From Phycisphaerales bacterium (lineage in GTDB: Bacteria > Planctomycetota > Phycisphaerae > Phycisphaerales > UBA1924): a DNA stretch of 20,462 nt. The stretch's first letter is position 1. Each line of letters opens with the position of its first letter. Below are positions 1-6,829 of the stretch, piece by piece. Location: positions 1 through 20,462 of the forward strand of contig JAESSR010000087.1 in assembly GCA_016764015.1 (NCBI GenBank), in the 5' to 3' direction. The position numbers and the translations under genes are program-made. The notes beneath the pieces were generated by a model. The model saw only the letters and a list, made by a program, of their open reading frames with translations, had not been told where the DNA came from and made no database searches.

Positions 1-281
1 GAAGAAGGCACCACTCGGCTTCCGGTCTGACGCCCCAACGCTACGGCGACTTTGTCGGCATCGGGGGGGACGGTAATACCTAGATTCTGGTTGATCCGAG
101 GCCGATGGTACAGCCCTCTGCCTACACGATTCAGATCACCTCGCTTGGTGAGCCGTACCAAGGCTTGATCGACCGCATCTCGGCTTGCGAGGTCAAGGAA
201 ATCCTTCGCCGTCACGACAGCACCAGGCCCACCATATTGGCGGCCAATCCGTTTCAATACCTTGGTTTGCGTCGTGCTCAT
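1..281 (-). CDS. AbiEi-type (DUF6088-like) antitoxin, 3' end cut by window edge
   Basis: The minus strand reads open from an ATG at 281 to the window edge, giving 93 residues of an incomplete protein. An AAAGGG Shine-Dalgarno lies just upstream of the ATG. The N-terminal part reads as a winged-helix domain: a GGPGAVVTAKDFLDLASRD segment, then VDQALVRLTKRGDLNRVGRG and LYHRP. This is the pattern of AbiEi/DUF6088 antitoxins, with a DNA-binding N-terminus and a C-terminal domain that would lie outside the window. In type IV abortive-infection toxin-antitoxin pairs this protein represses its own operon and counteracts an AbiEii nucleotidyltransferase. The toxin, if present, would be downstream, beyond the left edge, so the pair cannot be confirmed. 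Other winged-helix transcription regulators share this fold. It lies divergent to the ATPase gene at 547. Confidence 0.75.
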   Translation of the reverse strand, partial: MSTTQTKVLKRIGRQYGGPGAVVTAKDFLDLASRDAVDQALVRLTKRGDLNRVGRGLYHRPRINQNLGITVPPDADKVAVALGRQTGSRVVPS

Positions 282-305
282 GTCAGCCCTTTCATCCTGT
301 CAGTA

Positions 306-317
306 AATGGTACCATT
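306..317. promoter_or_regulatory. 12-bp palindrome upstream of the AbiEi-type gene
   Basis: AATGGTACCATT is a perfect 12-bp palindrome whose near edge is 25 bp from the antitoxin ATG, flanked by TCAG on one side and CTGA on the other. AbiEi proteins are known to bind inverted repeats in their own promoter, so this is a candidate autoregulatory operator. Its role here is inferred from position only. Confidence 0.4.
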
Positions 318-498
318 GTTTCTGACACTTGTTGGTCGTCTTTTATTCCCGCAAAGATAAATCTGATCCGAGATGTCGCTTAAATCGCCTATATCACGTT
401 GATATTCAATATTCCATTTCAAAATGGATGGGTCATTATCCTTGATTTTGAGCCTAAATGCCTGTTTTTAATGCCGACACCAACCTTTGCGTGACAAA

Positions 499-515
499 TC
501 AAGATTCAATCTTGA
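499..515. promoter_or_regulatory. 17-bp palindrome over a possible promoter of the AAA_14 gene
   Basis: TCAAGATT-C-AATCTTGA is a perfect inverted repeat with 8-bp arms around a single central base. Its right arm overlaps TTGAAA (512-517), a possible -35 element. A GATAAA-like -10 follows, ending only about 10 bp before the ATG at 547, and no good ribosome-binding site is visible. The downstream gene may therefore be read from a leaderless or very short-leader transcript. The symmetry suggests a dimeric repressor site. The -35/-10 assignment is weak because the spacing is short. Confidence 0.4.
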
Positions 516-546
516 AATAGCACGCTTCATTTGATAAACTCTAAGC

Positions 547-1716
547 ATGATCAATCGACGACTTGCACCACGCTTGGCTGAAGCTGCTCGCTCATTTCCG
601 GCAGTAACCCTCACCGGCCCCAGACAGAGCGGTAAATCCACCCTCTGCCGACATCTCTTTCCCAAGAAGGACTATGTCAATCTCGAAGCACCCGATGTAC
701 GAAACTTCGCCCTTGAAGACCCTCGTGGCTTTTTAGCTCAGTATCCAAACGGTGCCATCCTTGACGAAGTCCAACGCACGCCAGATTTACCGTCGTATCT
801 CCAACCGATGATTGATAATGACCCTGAGCCAGGGAAATGGATTCTCACCGGATCGCAGAACTTCGCCCTCTTGGAGTCAGTCAATCAGTCTCTGGCTGGG
901 CGATCAGCGGTGCTGAGTTTGTTGCCGATGAGCTTTGATGAGATATCCGAGTTTGCCGACGCTCCAAAGACGCTCGATGAAGTCTTGTTCACGGGCGGGT
1001 ATCCACGAATCTATGACAAGAAACTGTCGCCATCACAATGGTTGGCTTCCTATGTCGCCACCTACATCGAGCGAGATGTTCGCAGCGTATCCAATGTCGG
1101 CGACCTCACCACCTTCCAACGGTTCGTTGAACTCTGTGCAGGACGCACCGGGCAGATGATCAACTATTCCAACCTCGCTGGTGATGCCGGGATATCTCAG
1201 CCCACAGCCAAAGCATGGATGTCGATTCTCGAAGCAAGCTACATTGTGTTTCTTCAACCAGCCTACTCAACCAATCTCCGCAAACGGCTCGTCAAGATGC
1301 CCAAGCTTCACTTCTATGACACAGGTCTTGCGTGCTGGCTCCTTGGATTACGATCTGCAGATCAACTCGCAACGCATCCACTCAAAGGAAGTATCTTTGA
1401 GTCATGGGTGGTCTCTGAAATTGTCAAGCACCGAGTACATTCAGGCGAGAGCCCCAACATGTTTCACTACCGTGATCATCGTGGAGTTGAAGCGGATCTC
1501 ATCCTTGAACATGCTGACCGTTTGATTATTGGCGAAGCCAAAGCTGGCCAAACGGTCACTTCTGATCTCCTTACTCCAATTCGAAATGTAGCCCATGCTC
1601 TTGGCAAGACCAAGGAAACAGAGCAAGTCGTTGTCTTTGGCGGCCAAGACCGACAGCAACGAACCGATGCCCTCATGCTCCCTTGGCATGAGATTCACGA
1701 TGGGCCATGGTTGTAG
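547..1716 (+). CDS. AAA_14 / DUF4143 family ATPase with PD-(D/E)XK-like C-terminus
   Basis: This 389-residue protein starts with a P-loop ATPase domain. The Walker A is GPRQSGKS (residues 24-31), the Walker B is ILDEVQ (71-76), and LTGSQNF near residue 100 is the expected sensor-1 region. The C-terminal half matches DUF4143: FYDTGLACWLLG, FESWVVSEIVK, then YRDHRGVEADLIL followed by GEAKAG. The last two motifs resemble the D...ExK core of PD-(D/E)XK nucleases that caps this family. Length is typical and the gene looks intact. The family is common in bacteria and often found in accessory regions, but its cellular role is not established, so no specific function is assigned. It stands alone on the plus strand, divergent from the antitoxin gene. 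The next 216 bp (1717-1932) show no gene or clear terminator. Confidence 0.9.
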   Translation: MINRRLAPRLAEAARSFPAVTLTGPRQSGKSTLCRHLFPKKDYVNLEAPDVRNFALEDPRGFLAQYPNGAILDEVQRTPDLPSYLQPMIDNDPEPGKWILTGSQNFALLESVNQSLAGRSAVLSLLPMSFDEISEFADAPKTLDEVLFTGGYPRIYDKKLSPSQWLASYVATYIERDVRSVSNVGDLTTFQRFVELCAGRTGQMINYSNLAGDAGISQPTAKAWMSILEASYIVFLQPAYSTNLRKRLVKMPKLHFYDTGLACWLLGLRSADQLATHPLKGSIFESWVVSEIVKHRVHSGESPNMFHYRDHRGVEADLILEHADRLIIGEAKAGQTVTSDLLTPIRNVAHALGKTKETEQVVVFGGQDRQQRTDALMLPWHEIHDGPWL

Positions 1717-1932
1717 ACGACATGACAGACCCACTCGTTCAAACTAGACCATGCCAAATAGATTGACGACTGAGTTTTCAGCAGACCAACACATTCTTCA
1801 GCGAACATTCCACTGCTCGCCACAAGGTAGAAAACTGGAACTCCGTAATAGCCAACTACAAATGCAACTTGGGCTTCGATTGATTTCTTACTCTTCAAAA
1901 TGCAACCAACTCCCATTCTCTCAGTATAGAGA

Positions 1933-2787
1933 TTATTGATTTCCAGTGTCCGCCCAAATCGCAGCGAGACTATCGGCGATGCCCTTACCAGCTTTGGTGA
2001 GTTCCCAAGTCTGACCCGTCCGGATTTGAATCAATGACGCACCAGCGAGCATCGCAGTCAGCTTCTTCCATCCTGGCCGTCCTTTGACGGTTGTTTTCAT
2101 CAGATGCATTGGCGGAAGCCTTTCAAGGTATTTGTCGCAGACTAAATAAGTCCATTTTGATTCAACATACAGAACAACAAGCAGATAATCGAAGGCCAGA
2201 GCGATTTCGGGATCCCTCTCCTCATTATCCCACGGACGAGAGAACTGCTCAGCGATGTAGCGAGGCAGCAACGCTTCGTACCATACCGAAAGCCCTTGAA
2301 TCACAACCAATGGGGATCGATAAAGCTGATCGTTGATGATCTTGTTTCCGTAGTCGAAGATATCAATGAACGACTCGGTATCCATCAGCTCCATGAACCT
2401 CTCTACTTCTCCCGCGAGAATTTTTGTCTTGGGAGCTGCATGATGCCAGCTTGGAAGCACCGGATTCCGTCGCCTTGCCCCGTCAGACGTATCTTCCTTG
2501 AGCGGAGGATCAATCCCAGGAATATGCATGAGTCGCATTAAAGCGGCTCCCTCATGCATCGCAGTATGTCGATATACTTTTCGTGTATCGTTGTACGCCC
2601 GCCTCCATTTCTCGGCTCTGACATTGAGCTGAGATTGGAATACCGTGTGCTCCTCGTTCCAGAGCTTTGCAATCTGCTTTGCTGCAAGCTGCAGATCAGT
2701 AATGGTGCCATCTTTGAGTACCTGATCGAGCTTTGATAAAATTGACCGCTCAATATCAGTCAATCCTTTTTTTCGTTTACCAGCCAT
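1933..2787 (-). CDS. Hypothetical 284-residue protein with a possible C-terminal winged helix
   Basis: I do not recognise this family. The start ATG at 2787 has a purine-rich AGGAAAGCGAGA stretch upstream. The first 100 residues are basic and probably helical. The middle (about 120-230) is hydrophobic and aromatic without a clear transmembrane segment. The end, TWELTKAGKGIADSLAAIW, looks like the last strand and helix of a winged helix, although no full HTH is evident. It is on the same strand as the serine recombinase gene, 113 bp downstream of it, so the two may be cotranscribed. Codon use and composition match the neighbouring recombinase, so it is probably a real gene belonging to the same element. 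No catalytic motif was seen. Confidence 0.7.
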   Translation of the reverse strand: MAGKRKKGLTDIERSILSKLDQVLKDGTITDLQLAAKQIAKLWNEEHTVFQSQLNVRAEKWRRAYNDTRKVYRHTAMHEGAALMRLMHIPGIDPPLKEDTSDGARRRNPVLPSWHHAAPKTKILAGEVERFMELMDTESFIDIFDYGNKIINDQLYRSPLVVIQGLSVWYEALLPRYIAEQFSRPWDNEERDPEIALAFDYLLVVLYVESKWTYLVCDKYLERLPPMHLMKTTVKGRPGWKKLTAMLAGASLIQIRTGQTWELTKAGKGIADSLAAIWADTGNQ

Positions 2788-2900
2788 TGCGTCTCGCTTT
2801 CCTTTTCTATGGGTATGTGGCTCAAAGATCGCGCTCGCCCGTTTAGACGAGCACGATTCCTACTTCAATTTGTCAAATCAGCCATCATGGGTAACCTGCA

Positions 2901-4832
2901 TCAGGCAGCGCGTGGTTTTCGGTGACAGTTGCGGCAACCTTGGGCAATAAACGATTCCCAGCACTTTCCTCGACATTGATCAGGGATCAAAACCGCTCTG
3001 GTGGACAGCGTGATGGGTTTTAGATTGGGGGCCTGGCCACCTGATGCCGGTCGGCGGCTGGAGGCCAGGCCCCTATACCGCTGCATCAATAATTCATTTG
3101 GTAGAACAAACTCAAAATCGACTTTCCCCTCAACCAAATCGACGACTGCTGAACCAACGAATGACTCAACGATCTTTCTGAGTCCTACATCGCCGGTGCC
3201 GGAGAGTTCGTCGAGCAGTGGGCGGAGGTCTTCGATCACTGCATCTGCAAGCCCATTGATTTCGGATTCATTCATTCGATGGCCAACTGCGATCTGACTG
3301 AGACGATCATCAATCACCTGCAACTGGCGTTTGGTCTGATCGAGCGAATCTTGAACAAGGTCGTCCATCGAACCCCCGAGCTGACTCAACTGCAGCGCGT
3401 ACTTTTTCTTGAGTTTCTGCTGATCGATTTCGAGCCGTTCCAACTCGCCATGTTCGCTGCGCGAGGCATCTTCTTGTCTTTGGATCTCAGACACGATGAG
3501 AGGTTTGAGATTCGACAAATCGCAGAGCAATGATTCGATCTCATCAAGCACTGCCTTCTCGACAGGAGCTGATGGGATCCGGCGACGGAGAGGCGTTTCC
3601 TTGGAAGTCAGAGCCAAGCCACTGACCTTGTAAAAGATCCGCTTCTTCCAACCACCCTGAGCCGCAATCATTTCCTTGCCGCTAGATTTCTCAATTAGAA
3701 TACCTGAGAGTAACTGTTTTCGACGCCCATTCTTTCGATCGGGATTCTGAATACGGCCATTCTTGATCCGCCCGCGCCGGGCCGCGTGCATTTCAATCGC
3801 AGCAGAAAAAAGTTCCGCGGGAAGGAAATTGACAAGCTCGGGATACTCAACTCGATGCCAATACTCTTCCGGGCGGATACCTCGAACAATCTTCCCTCCA
3901 GAATGCCCATTTGGAATGGGCATATCCGGTGCATGATTGAAATAGATTGCTCCTGCATATTGATTGGCATACGCAAATCCCGTGTATACCTCGTTGTTGA
4001 GCAGCTCTTTAATTGATTGCGGATACCAACACCTACCGGTTGGCGACGAAACACCCTCGTCATTGAGCATTCGAGCGATGAGATACGACCCATGCCCGTT
4101 TTCGAGCTTGAGCCGATAGATCCGGCAAACTATCTCATGATGCTTCGGGTCTCCAATGATCAGCGTGTCATGTTCAAGAGATGACTTCCGATATCCCCGC
4201 AGACCTGATTGATAGGTTTCAATAACTTCGCCTGTCTCCGGATCAAGTTGATATCGTGTTCCATCGGTCGCTCTCCGGAGAACGCATTTTCGCTCGCCTG
4301 CAGAGTTTGAGTAAAGCTTATCAGTACCGTATGGAGCCCGAGTCGCATGGCCTCGACGCCCTTGTTGCAGAGAGGACTGAGATCCACGCGCGGAGGCCAA
4401 TGCGATGCTCTTCGCCTGCTCGCATGCGAACTGAGCCTTAATCAAGCGGAGAAAGGTGCGCGAACCCTCGTCCTCCATATATCCGTCTGCTTCTGCGAGC
4501 TCGATTCCTGCATCGGCAAGTTTTTCTGACATCTTGCCAAAATGTAAAGGTCCGGCTCGACCAAATCGGCTCTGATCAAAGTACACCAGCACATCAATCC
4601 GTTCGCCACTTTGCTTTCGCTTAATTACCTCATCGACCATGTCTTCAAGATTCTTCTTGATGGATCCTGATATACCCGCCATGAGTAATGGTTCACCAAG
4701 CTCCATTCCATAATCATCTACAAACTTGGCTATAGATAATCTCTGATCTTCTTTTGAGGTAAACTTCTGCTCAAATGTACTACACCTCAGCAGCGGAATT
4801 GCTCTCTTTCCGTTTAGATTTGACTTCCTCAT
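2901..4832 (-). CDS. Large serine recombinase (resolvase/invertase family), 643 residues
   Basis: The N-terminal catalytic domain holds the nucleophile in LLRCSTFEQ (Ser18, with Arg16) and a DQSRFGR segment (residues 86-92) supplying the expected active-site arginines. A long helix region containing FACEQAKSIALASARG follows. The recombinase domain spans about 165-340 (RRGHATRAPYG, LIARMLNDEGV, WYPQSIKELLNNEVYTGFA). A coiled coil lies at about 435-520. Large serine recombinases integrate or excise elements between short att sites. The usual cysteine pairs of the zinc-ribbon domain are absent: LLSGILIEKSSGKEMI replaces the cysteine-bearing stretch. The ATG at 4832 has GGAGAAG upstream and overlaps the stop of the preceding small gene (ATGA), which suggests translational coupling. 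The C-terminal tail carries a GC-rich palindrome described separately. An intact element recombinase is the best reading; a resolvase-like role is possible. Confidence 0.92.
   Translation of the reverse strand: MRKSNLNGKRAIPLLRCSTFEQKFTSKEDQRLSIAKFVDDYGMELGEPLLMAGISGSIKKNLEDMVDEVIKRKQSGERIDVLVYFDQSRFGRAGPLHFGKMSEKLADAGIELAEADGYMEDEGSRTFLRLIKAQFACEQAKSIALASARGSQSSLQQGRRGHATRAPYGTDKLYSNSAGERKCVLRRATDGTRYQLDPETGEVIETYQSGLRGYRKSSLEHDTLIIGDPKHHEIVCRIYRLKLENGHGSYLIARMLNDEGVSSPTGRCWYPQSIKELLNNEVYTGFAYANQYAGAIYFNHAPDMPIPNGHSGGKIVRGIRPEEYWHRVEYPELVNFLPAELFSAAIEMHAARRGRIKNGRIQNPDRKNGRRKQLLSGILIEKSSGKEMIAAQGGWKKRIFYKVSGLALTSKETPLRRRIPSAPVEKAVLDEIESLLCDLSNLKPLIVSEIQRQEDASRSEHGELERLEIDQQKLKKKYALQLSQLGGSMDDLVQDSLDQTKRQLQVIDDRLSQIAVGHRMNESEINGLADAVIEDLRPLLDELSGTGDVGLRKIVESFVGSAVVDLVEGKVDFEFVLPNELLMQRYRGLASSRRPASGGQAPNLKPITLSTRAVLIPDQCRGKCWESFIAQGCRNCHRKPRAA
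3028..3073. repeat. GC-rich palindromic repeat inside the recombinase C-terminus
   Basis: GGGGCCTGGCC (3028-3038) and GGCCAGGCCCC (3063-3073) are perfect 11-bp inverted arms around a 24-bp spacer, which itself contains GCCG-GT-CGGC. It translates in frame to a small Arg/Ser/Ala/Gly-rich stretch (about residues 587-602) between the conserved recombinase body and its end. It is more GC-rich than the surrounding gene and looks like a mobile palindromic element or dispersed repeat that inserted without breaking the frame. Confidence 0.6.
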
Positions 4833-5053
4833 GTCATCTTCTCCATATTCATCCGACGACGGACAATCGAGGCGATCACAAGCCGGATGGATTCTTCATA
4901 TTTTGTTTCCTCATCAGTATCTACAGCCCTATGGGCAATCGATACTTGAATCTGCTGCGGCGGTCGCCCGCGTCGTTGAGGAACACCCTCTCCTAGAGAT
5001 TGACCATTTGATTGCGACAGATCCTGTCCGCATATATGAGTTCTGGTTGGCAT
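4829..5053 (-). CDS. Small 74-residue hypothetical protein upstream of the serine recombinase
   Basis: The family is not recognised. ATG at 5053 is chosen over a TTG 14 codons upstream because it has an AAAGG element at suitable distance. The N-terminal half is polar with an RRGRPPQQIQVSI segment resembling an AT-hook-like or basic linker; the C-terminal half (TKYEESIRLVIASIVRRR) is probably one amphipathic helix. Its stop overlaps the recombinase start as ATGA, and it lies 88 bp after the 121-residue gene on the same strand, so the three genes look like one operon. A small DNA-binding accessory protein, for example a recombination directionality factor, would fit the position, but nothing in the sequence proves it. 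Confidence 0.6.
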   Translation of the reverse strand: MPTRTHICGQDLSQSNGQSLGEGVPQRRGRPPQQIQVSIAHRAVDTDEETKYEESIRLVIASIVRRRMNMEKMT

Positions 5054-5141
5054 AGATAAATGCCTTTCTTTCTTTTCCGATTTTCCGAAAAACAATCACC
5101 GATCCACTGATGAGCATTTCAATCTCCGACTTTTCGGTGAA

Positions 5142-5507
5142 CTAATCGGAATCATCATCTGAACTCAGTTCATTCTCATCGAGCATTCGTTCTCGACATT
5201 CTTTGACGATCTGGCCGAATCGCTTCGGTCCCATGTCTGACTGCATCGCATACTTTCGGGCAACCAAGCTGATGGTCGCTTGAAGCTGAGCAAATAACGC
5301 AGCAAGCTCGACATCGTTCAGTCCGTCCAACTCTGCTGCAAAGATCGCTTGAGGCGAGAGAGCTTCGACTGGTGCATCCGGATCGAGCTCAAGCATTGTT
5401 GCGATTACAAGAACGCCATCATGCTCTTGAGTCCAACGCACCAGCGATTGGCAAGTCGCATCTACTTCATCTTCTGTAAATCGTCCTCGATCATTTGGGT
5501 TATCCAT
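5142..5507 (-). CDS. 121-residue hypothetical acidic protein, first gene of the recombinase operon
   Basis: ATG at 5507 has a strong AAAGGAG ribosome-binding site 6-7 bp upstream. The protein is acidic, with predicted helices around DEVDATCQSLVRWTQEHD and LNDVELAALFAQLQATISL, and ends in an Asp/Ser tail (ELSSDDDSD). No known domain or catalytic motif is recognised. It leads a minus-strand set with the 74-residue gene and the large serine recombinase, and sits directly behind a sigma70-like promoter overlapped by an inverted repeat. Association with recombination or its control is an inference from context only. Confidence 0.7.
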   Translation of the reverse strand: MDNPNDRGRFTEDEVDATCQSLVRWTQEHDGVLVIATMLELDPDAPVEALSPQAIFAAELDGLNDVELAALFAQLQATISLVARKYAMQSDMGPKRFGQIVKECRERMLDENELSSDDDSD

Positions 5508-5537
5508 TCGTTTCTCCTTTGGTCATTTGATACTTTA

Positions 5538-5573
5538 CCATGTGTACATAACATGGATTAATTGGAGAATCAA
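5538..5573 (-). promoter_or_regulatory. Sigma70-like promoter with overlapping inverted repeat, recombinase operon
   Basis: Read on the minus strand, TTGATT (5573-5568), a 17-bp spacer and TATGTA (5550-5545) make a plausible -35/-10 pair. An inverted repeat CCATGT-N7-ACATGG (5538-5556) covers the -10 region, ending about 30 bp from the ATG at 5507. The arrangement suggests that a dimeric repressor controls the recombinase operon. Assigned by eye, without transcription data. Confidence 0.45.
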
Positions 5574-5689
5574 GCCTGTAATTGACGATTTTGCACTATT
5601 ATTTCTATCCCGCGACAATTATTCAGGAATGTGCTCAAACCTATCGGATTCCTGTTTGTACCTTATACAAATCATCTTTATTACTATGC

Positions 5690-5866
5690 TCATTTCGCAA
5701 AACTCGCCATACCAGAACAGCATGAAAAACCGACGACCAGACATCCTTTAAAGTGCCTGAACATTTCTTCGCGGGAAATAGTTGAAAAAGATTGAGAACA
5801 AAGAAGGACTTTTGAGGCAGAATATAGAATCACACATAGACGACCGTGTACCTCGTCAACGATCAT
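5690..5866 (-). CDS. Possible small ORF, 58 residues
   Basis: ATG at 5866 is preceded by AAAGGGG at 7 bp, an acceptable ribosome-binding site. It opens with MIVDEVHGRLCVILYSAS and is rich in Cys and Ser. The frame also extends upstream to a GTG at 5944. No family is recognised, and the start lies beside a perfect hairpin, so this may be noncoding. Confidence 0.25.
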   Translation of the reverse strand: MIVDEVHGRLCVILYSASKVLLCSQSFSTISREEMFRHFKGCLVVGFSCCSGMASFAK

Positions 5867-6000
5867 TGAAAAACCCCTTTCGTTTTTCAGCTCTCTTTCG
5901 ATTTGCACGGAGTCGGAGGAGAGCGTTTTTATGTACTCCTTCACAACTCAATCTGTGCTGAATGCTGTATCCAGCCATTACGAATGGATTAATCAGTAGT

Positions 6001-6247
6001 TTTGGGGCCCCGACGAGGGGTCAACGAGGCGGGTATCCCACTCCTCCCTCTCCTGGTGATGGCTGCGGCCACGCCCTGGACTTTGAGCCTTCCGGCTCCT
6101 CGCCCACCTGATGGTTCAACAATGTTGAAGATCAGCGGCGGGCTGCAAAAGTTCGTAGGCTTTCCTGATTTTGGCGACACTCAGAATCGGAGATCGAAGG
6201 CCGAGGCTTGATATTATTTTTCACACTCTCCCGTTTCGGCGGGAGGG
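6001..6247. repeat. GC-rich block, possible dispersed repeat
   Basis: The segment is sharply richer in G and C than the AT-rich DNA on both sides. It opens with GGGGCCCC and ends with a hairpin CTCCCG-N6-CGGGAG (6228-6245), extendable by one wobble and one GC pair. Both strands stay open for 60-odd codons here with biased composition (Pro/Leu or Arg/Gly), which is usual for GC-rich noncoding repeats. I see no gene. Copy number elsewhere in the genome cannot be judged from this window. Confidence 0.35.
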
Positions 6248-6310
6248 GCGTGATGAAACAGATGCGATAGCAATAACTTTCAATGTGTCCAACAGTCATA
6301 TAGACCAACA

Positions 6311-6498
6311 GCGATTCCATCGCAGAATGCACCGTATTTGGTTTTCCTTCGGAAAACTCATCCAACCGCAAATGCGGTCGGATCAGAACATCAATCAATT
6401 TCAATCTTGTTTATCTTGAAACAGAGAATAAAAAAAGAAGTCCGGTGATCCGGTCGTCGGTTTCCGATGACCGAAGTGATAGCGAAACCCAAAGGGTT
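6311..6498. repeat. Array of five tight-loop inverted repeats
   Basis: Five perfect or near-perfect hairpins lie in 188 bp: GCGAT-TCC-ATCGC (6311-6323), GTTTTCC-TTC-GGAAAAC (6341-6357), ACCGCA-AA-TGCGGT (6365-6378), a 10-bp stem closed by TTT (6451-6473, one G-T pair) and AACCC-AAA-GGGTT (6486-6498). All loops are 2-3 bases. None is followed by a clear T-run, so a set of terminators is unlikely. A structured RNA or single-stranded DNA site would fit. Confidence 0.55.
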
Positions 6499-6711
6499 GA
6501 GCAAGCCCCCGTACAACTCTGACCCGAAATCTGGAAACATTTCTTGCTGTGCACAATGCAGTATTCAGTACATTTTCGTGATCATGACCTCAGTATTCGT
6601 TTCTTGTTTTTGCGGGCATTTAATCTCCGCGGGAAAAATATCCTGATCAATACGGTGACCGCATGAACCAAAACACCGGTGCCAGCATGGAAGCGACCTC
6701 TCTTTGGTATG

Positions 6712-6769
6712 TTGGCATGTCCATGCCAAAGCCCGTCAAATGCCCAATCATCATGGGCATTCAACGGGC
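6712..6769. repeat. Twin hairpins downstream of the helicase-like gene
   Basis: The first is TTGGCATG-TC-CATGCCAA (6712-6729), an 8-bp perfect stem. One base later comes a longer hairpin: outer stem GCCCGT/ACGGGC (6731-6736, 6764-6769), a 2x2 internal loop, inner stem AATGCCCA/TGGGCATT (6739-6746, 6754-6761) and a 7-base loop. They lie 60-120 bp past the stop of the gene ending at 6830 and could end its transcript, but no U-run follows on either strand. A third stem CGAGCA-TAT-TGCTCG sits at 6797-6811. Confidence 0.6.
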
Positions 6770-6829
6770 GTTGGAAATCTGGCACAGTTGATCACACGAG
6801 CATATTGCTCGCATCACCATGCTGAATGT

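Larger units (their letters stand above)
5574..6829. other. 1.25-kb largely noncoding, structured region
   Basis: No convincing long gene is present on either strand. The first 400 bp are AT-rich and include an inverted repeat CAGGAAT (5624-5630) / ATTCCTG (5648-5654) and a TGAAAAAC/GTTTTTCA hairpin (5867-5889). A GC-rich block follows at about 6001-6247. From 6311 to 6811 there is a run of short perfect inverted repeats with 2-3 base loops plus one longer hairpin. The region separates the serine-recombinase operon from the clamp-loader/helicase operon, whose last gene ends at 6830. An origin of replication, transfer or packaging site, or a structured RNA are all possible. Confidence 0.6.

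Noticed and set aside
63..69. Seven-G run in the AbiEi-type gene as a phase-variation tract
   Set aside because: It is shorter than the MC6 tract and encodes ordinary Pro-Pro; too weak to propose on its own.
105..383. Plus-strand open frame of 92 codons at the left edge
   Set aside because: It lies antisense to the better-supported AbiEi-type frame, which has a ribosome-binding site and recognisable domain pattern.
3695..4093. Minus-strand open frame of 132 codons within the serine recombinase
   Set aside because: It overlaps the conserved recombinase domain in another frame and matches no family.
5727..6463. A 12-bp inverted match (AAACCGACGACC at 5727-5738, GGTCGTCGGTTT at 6452-6463) as possible insertion-sequence ends
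   Set aside because: The match does not extend beyond 12 bp, there is no transposase or target duplication, and one such match is not very unlikely by chance in this much sequence.
6579..6794. Three TGATCA sites in 215 bp, thought to be a methylation-sensitive origin cluster
   Set aside because: TGATCA is frequent through the whole window, including inside many genes, so the local density is not informative.
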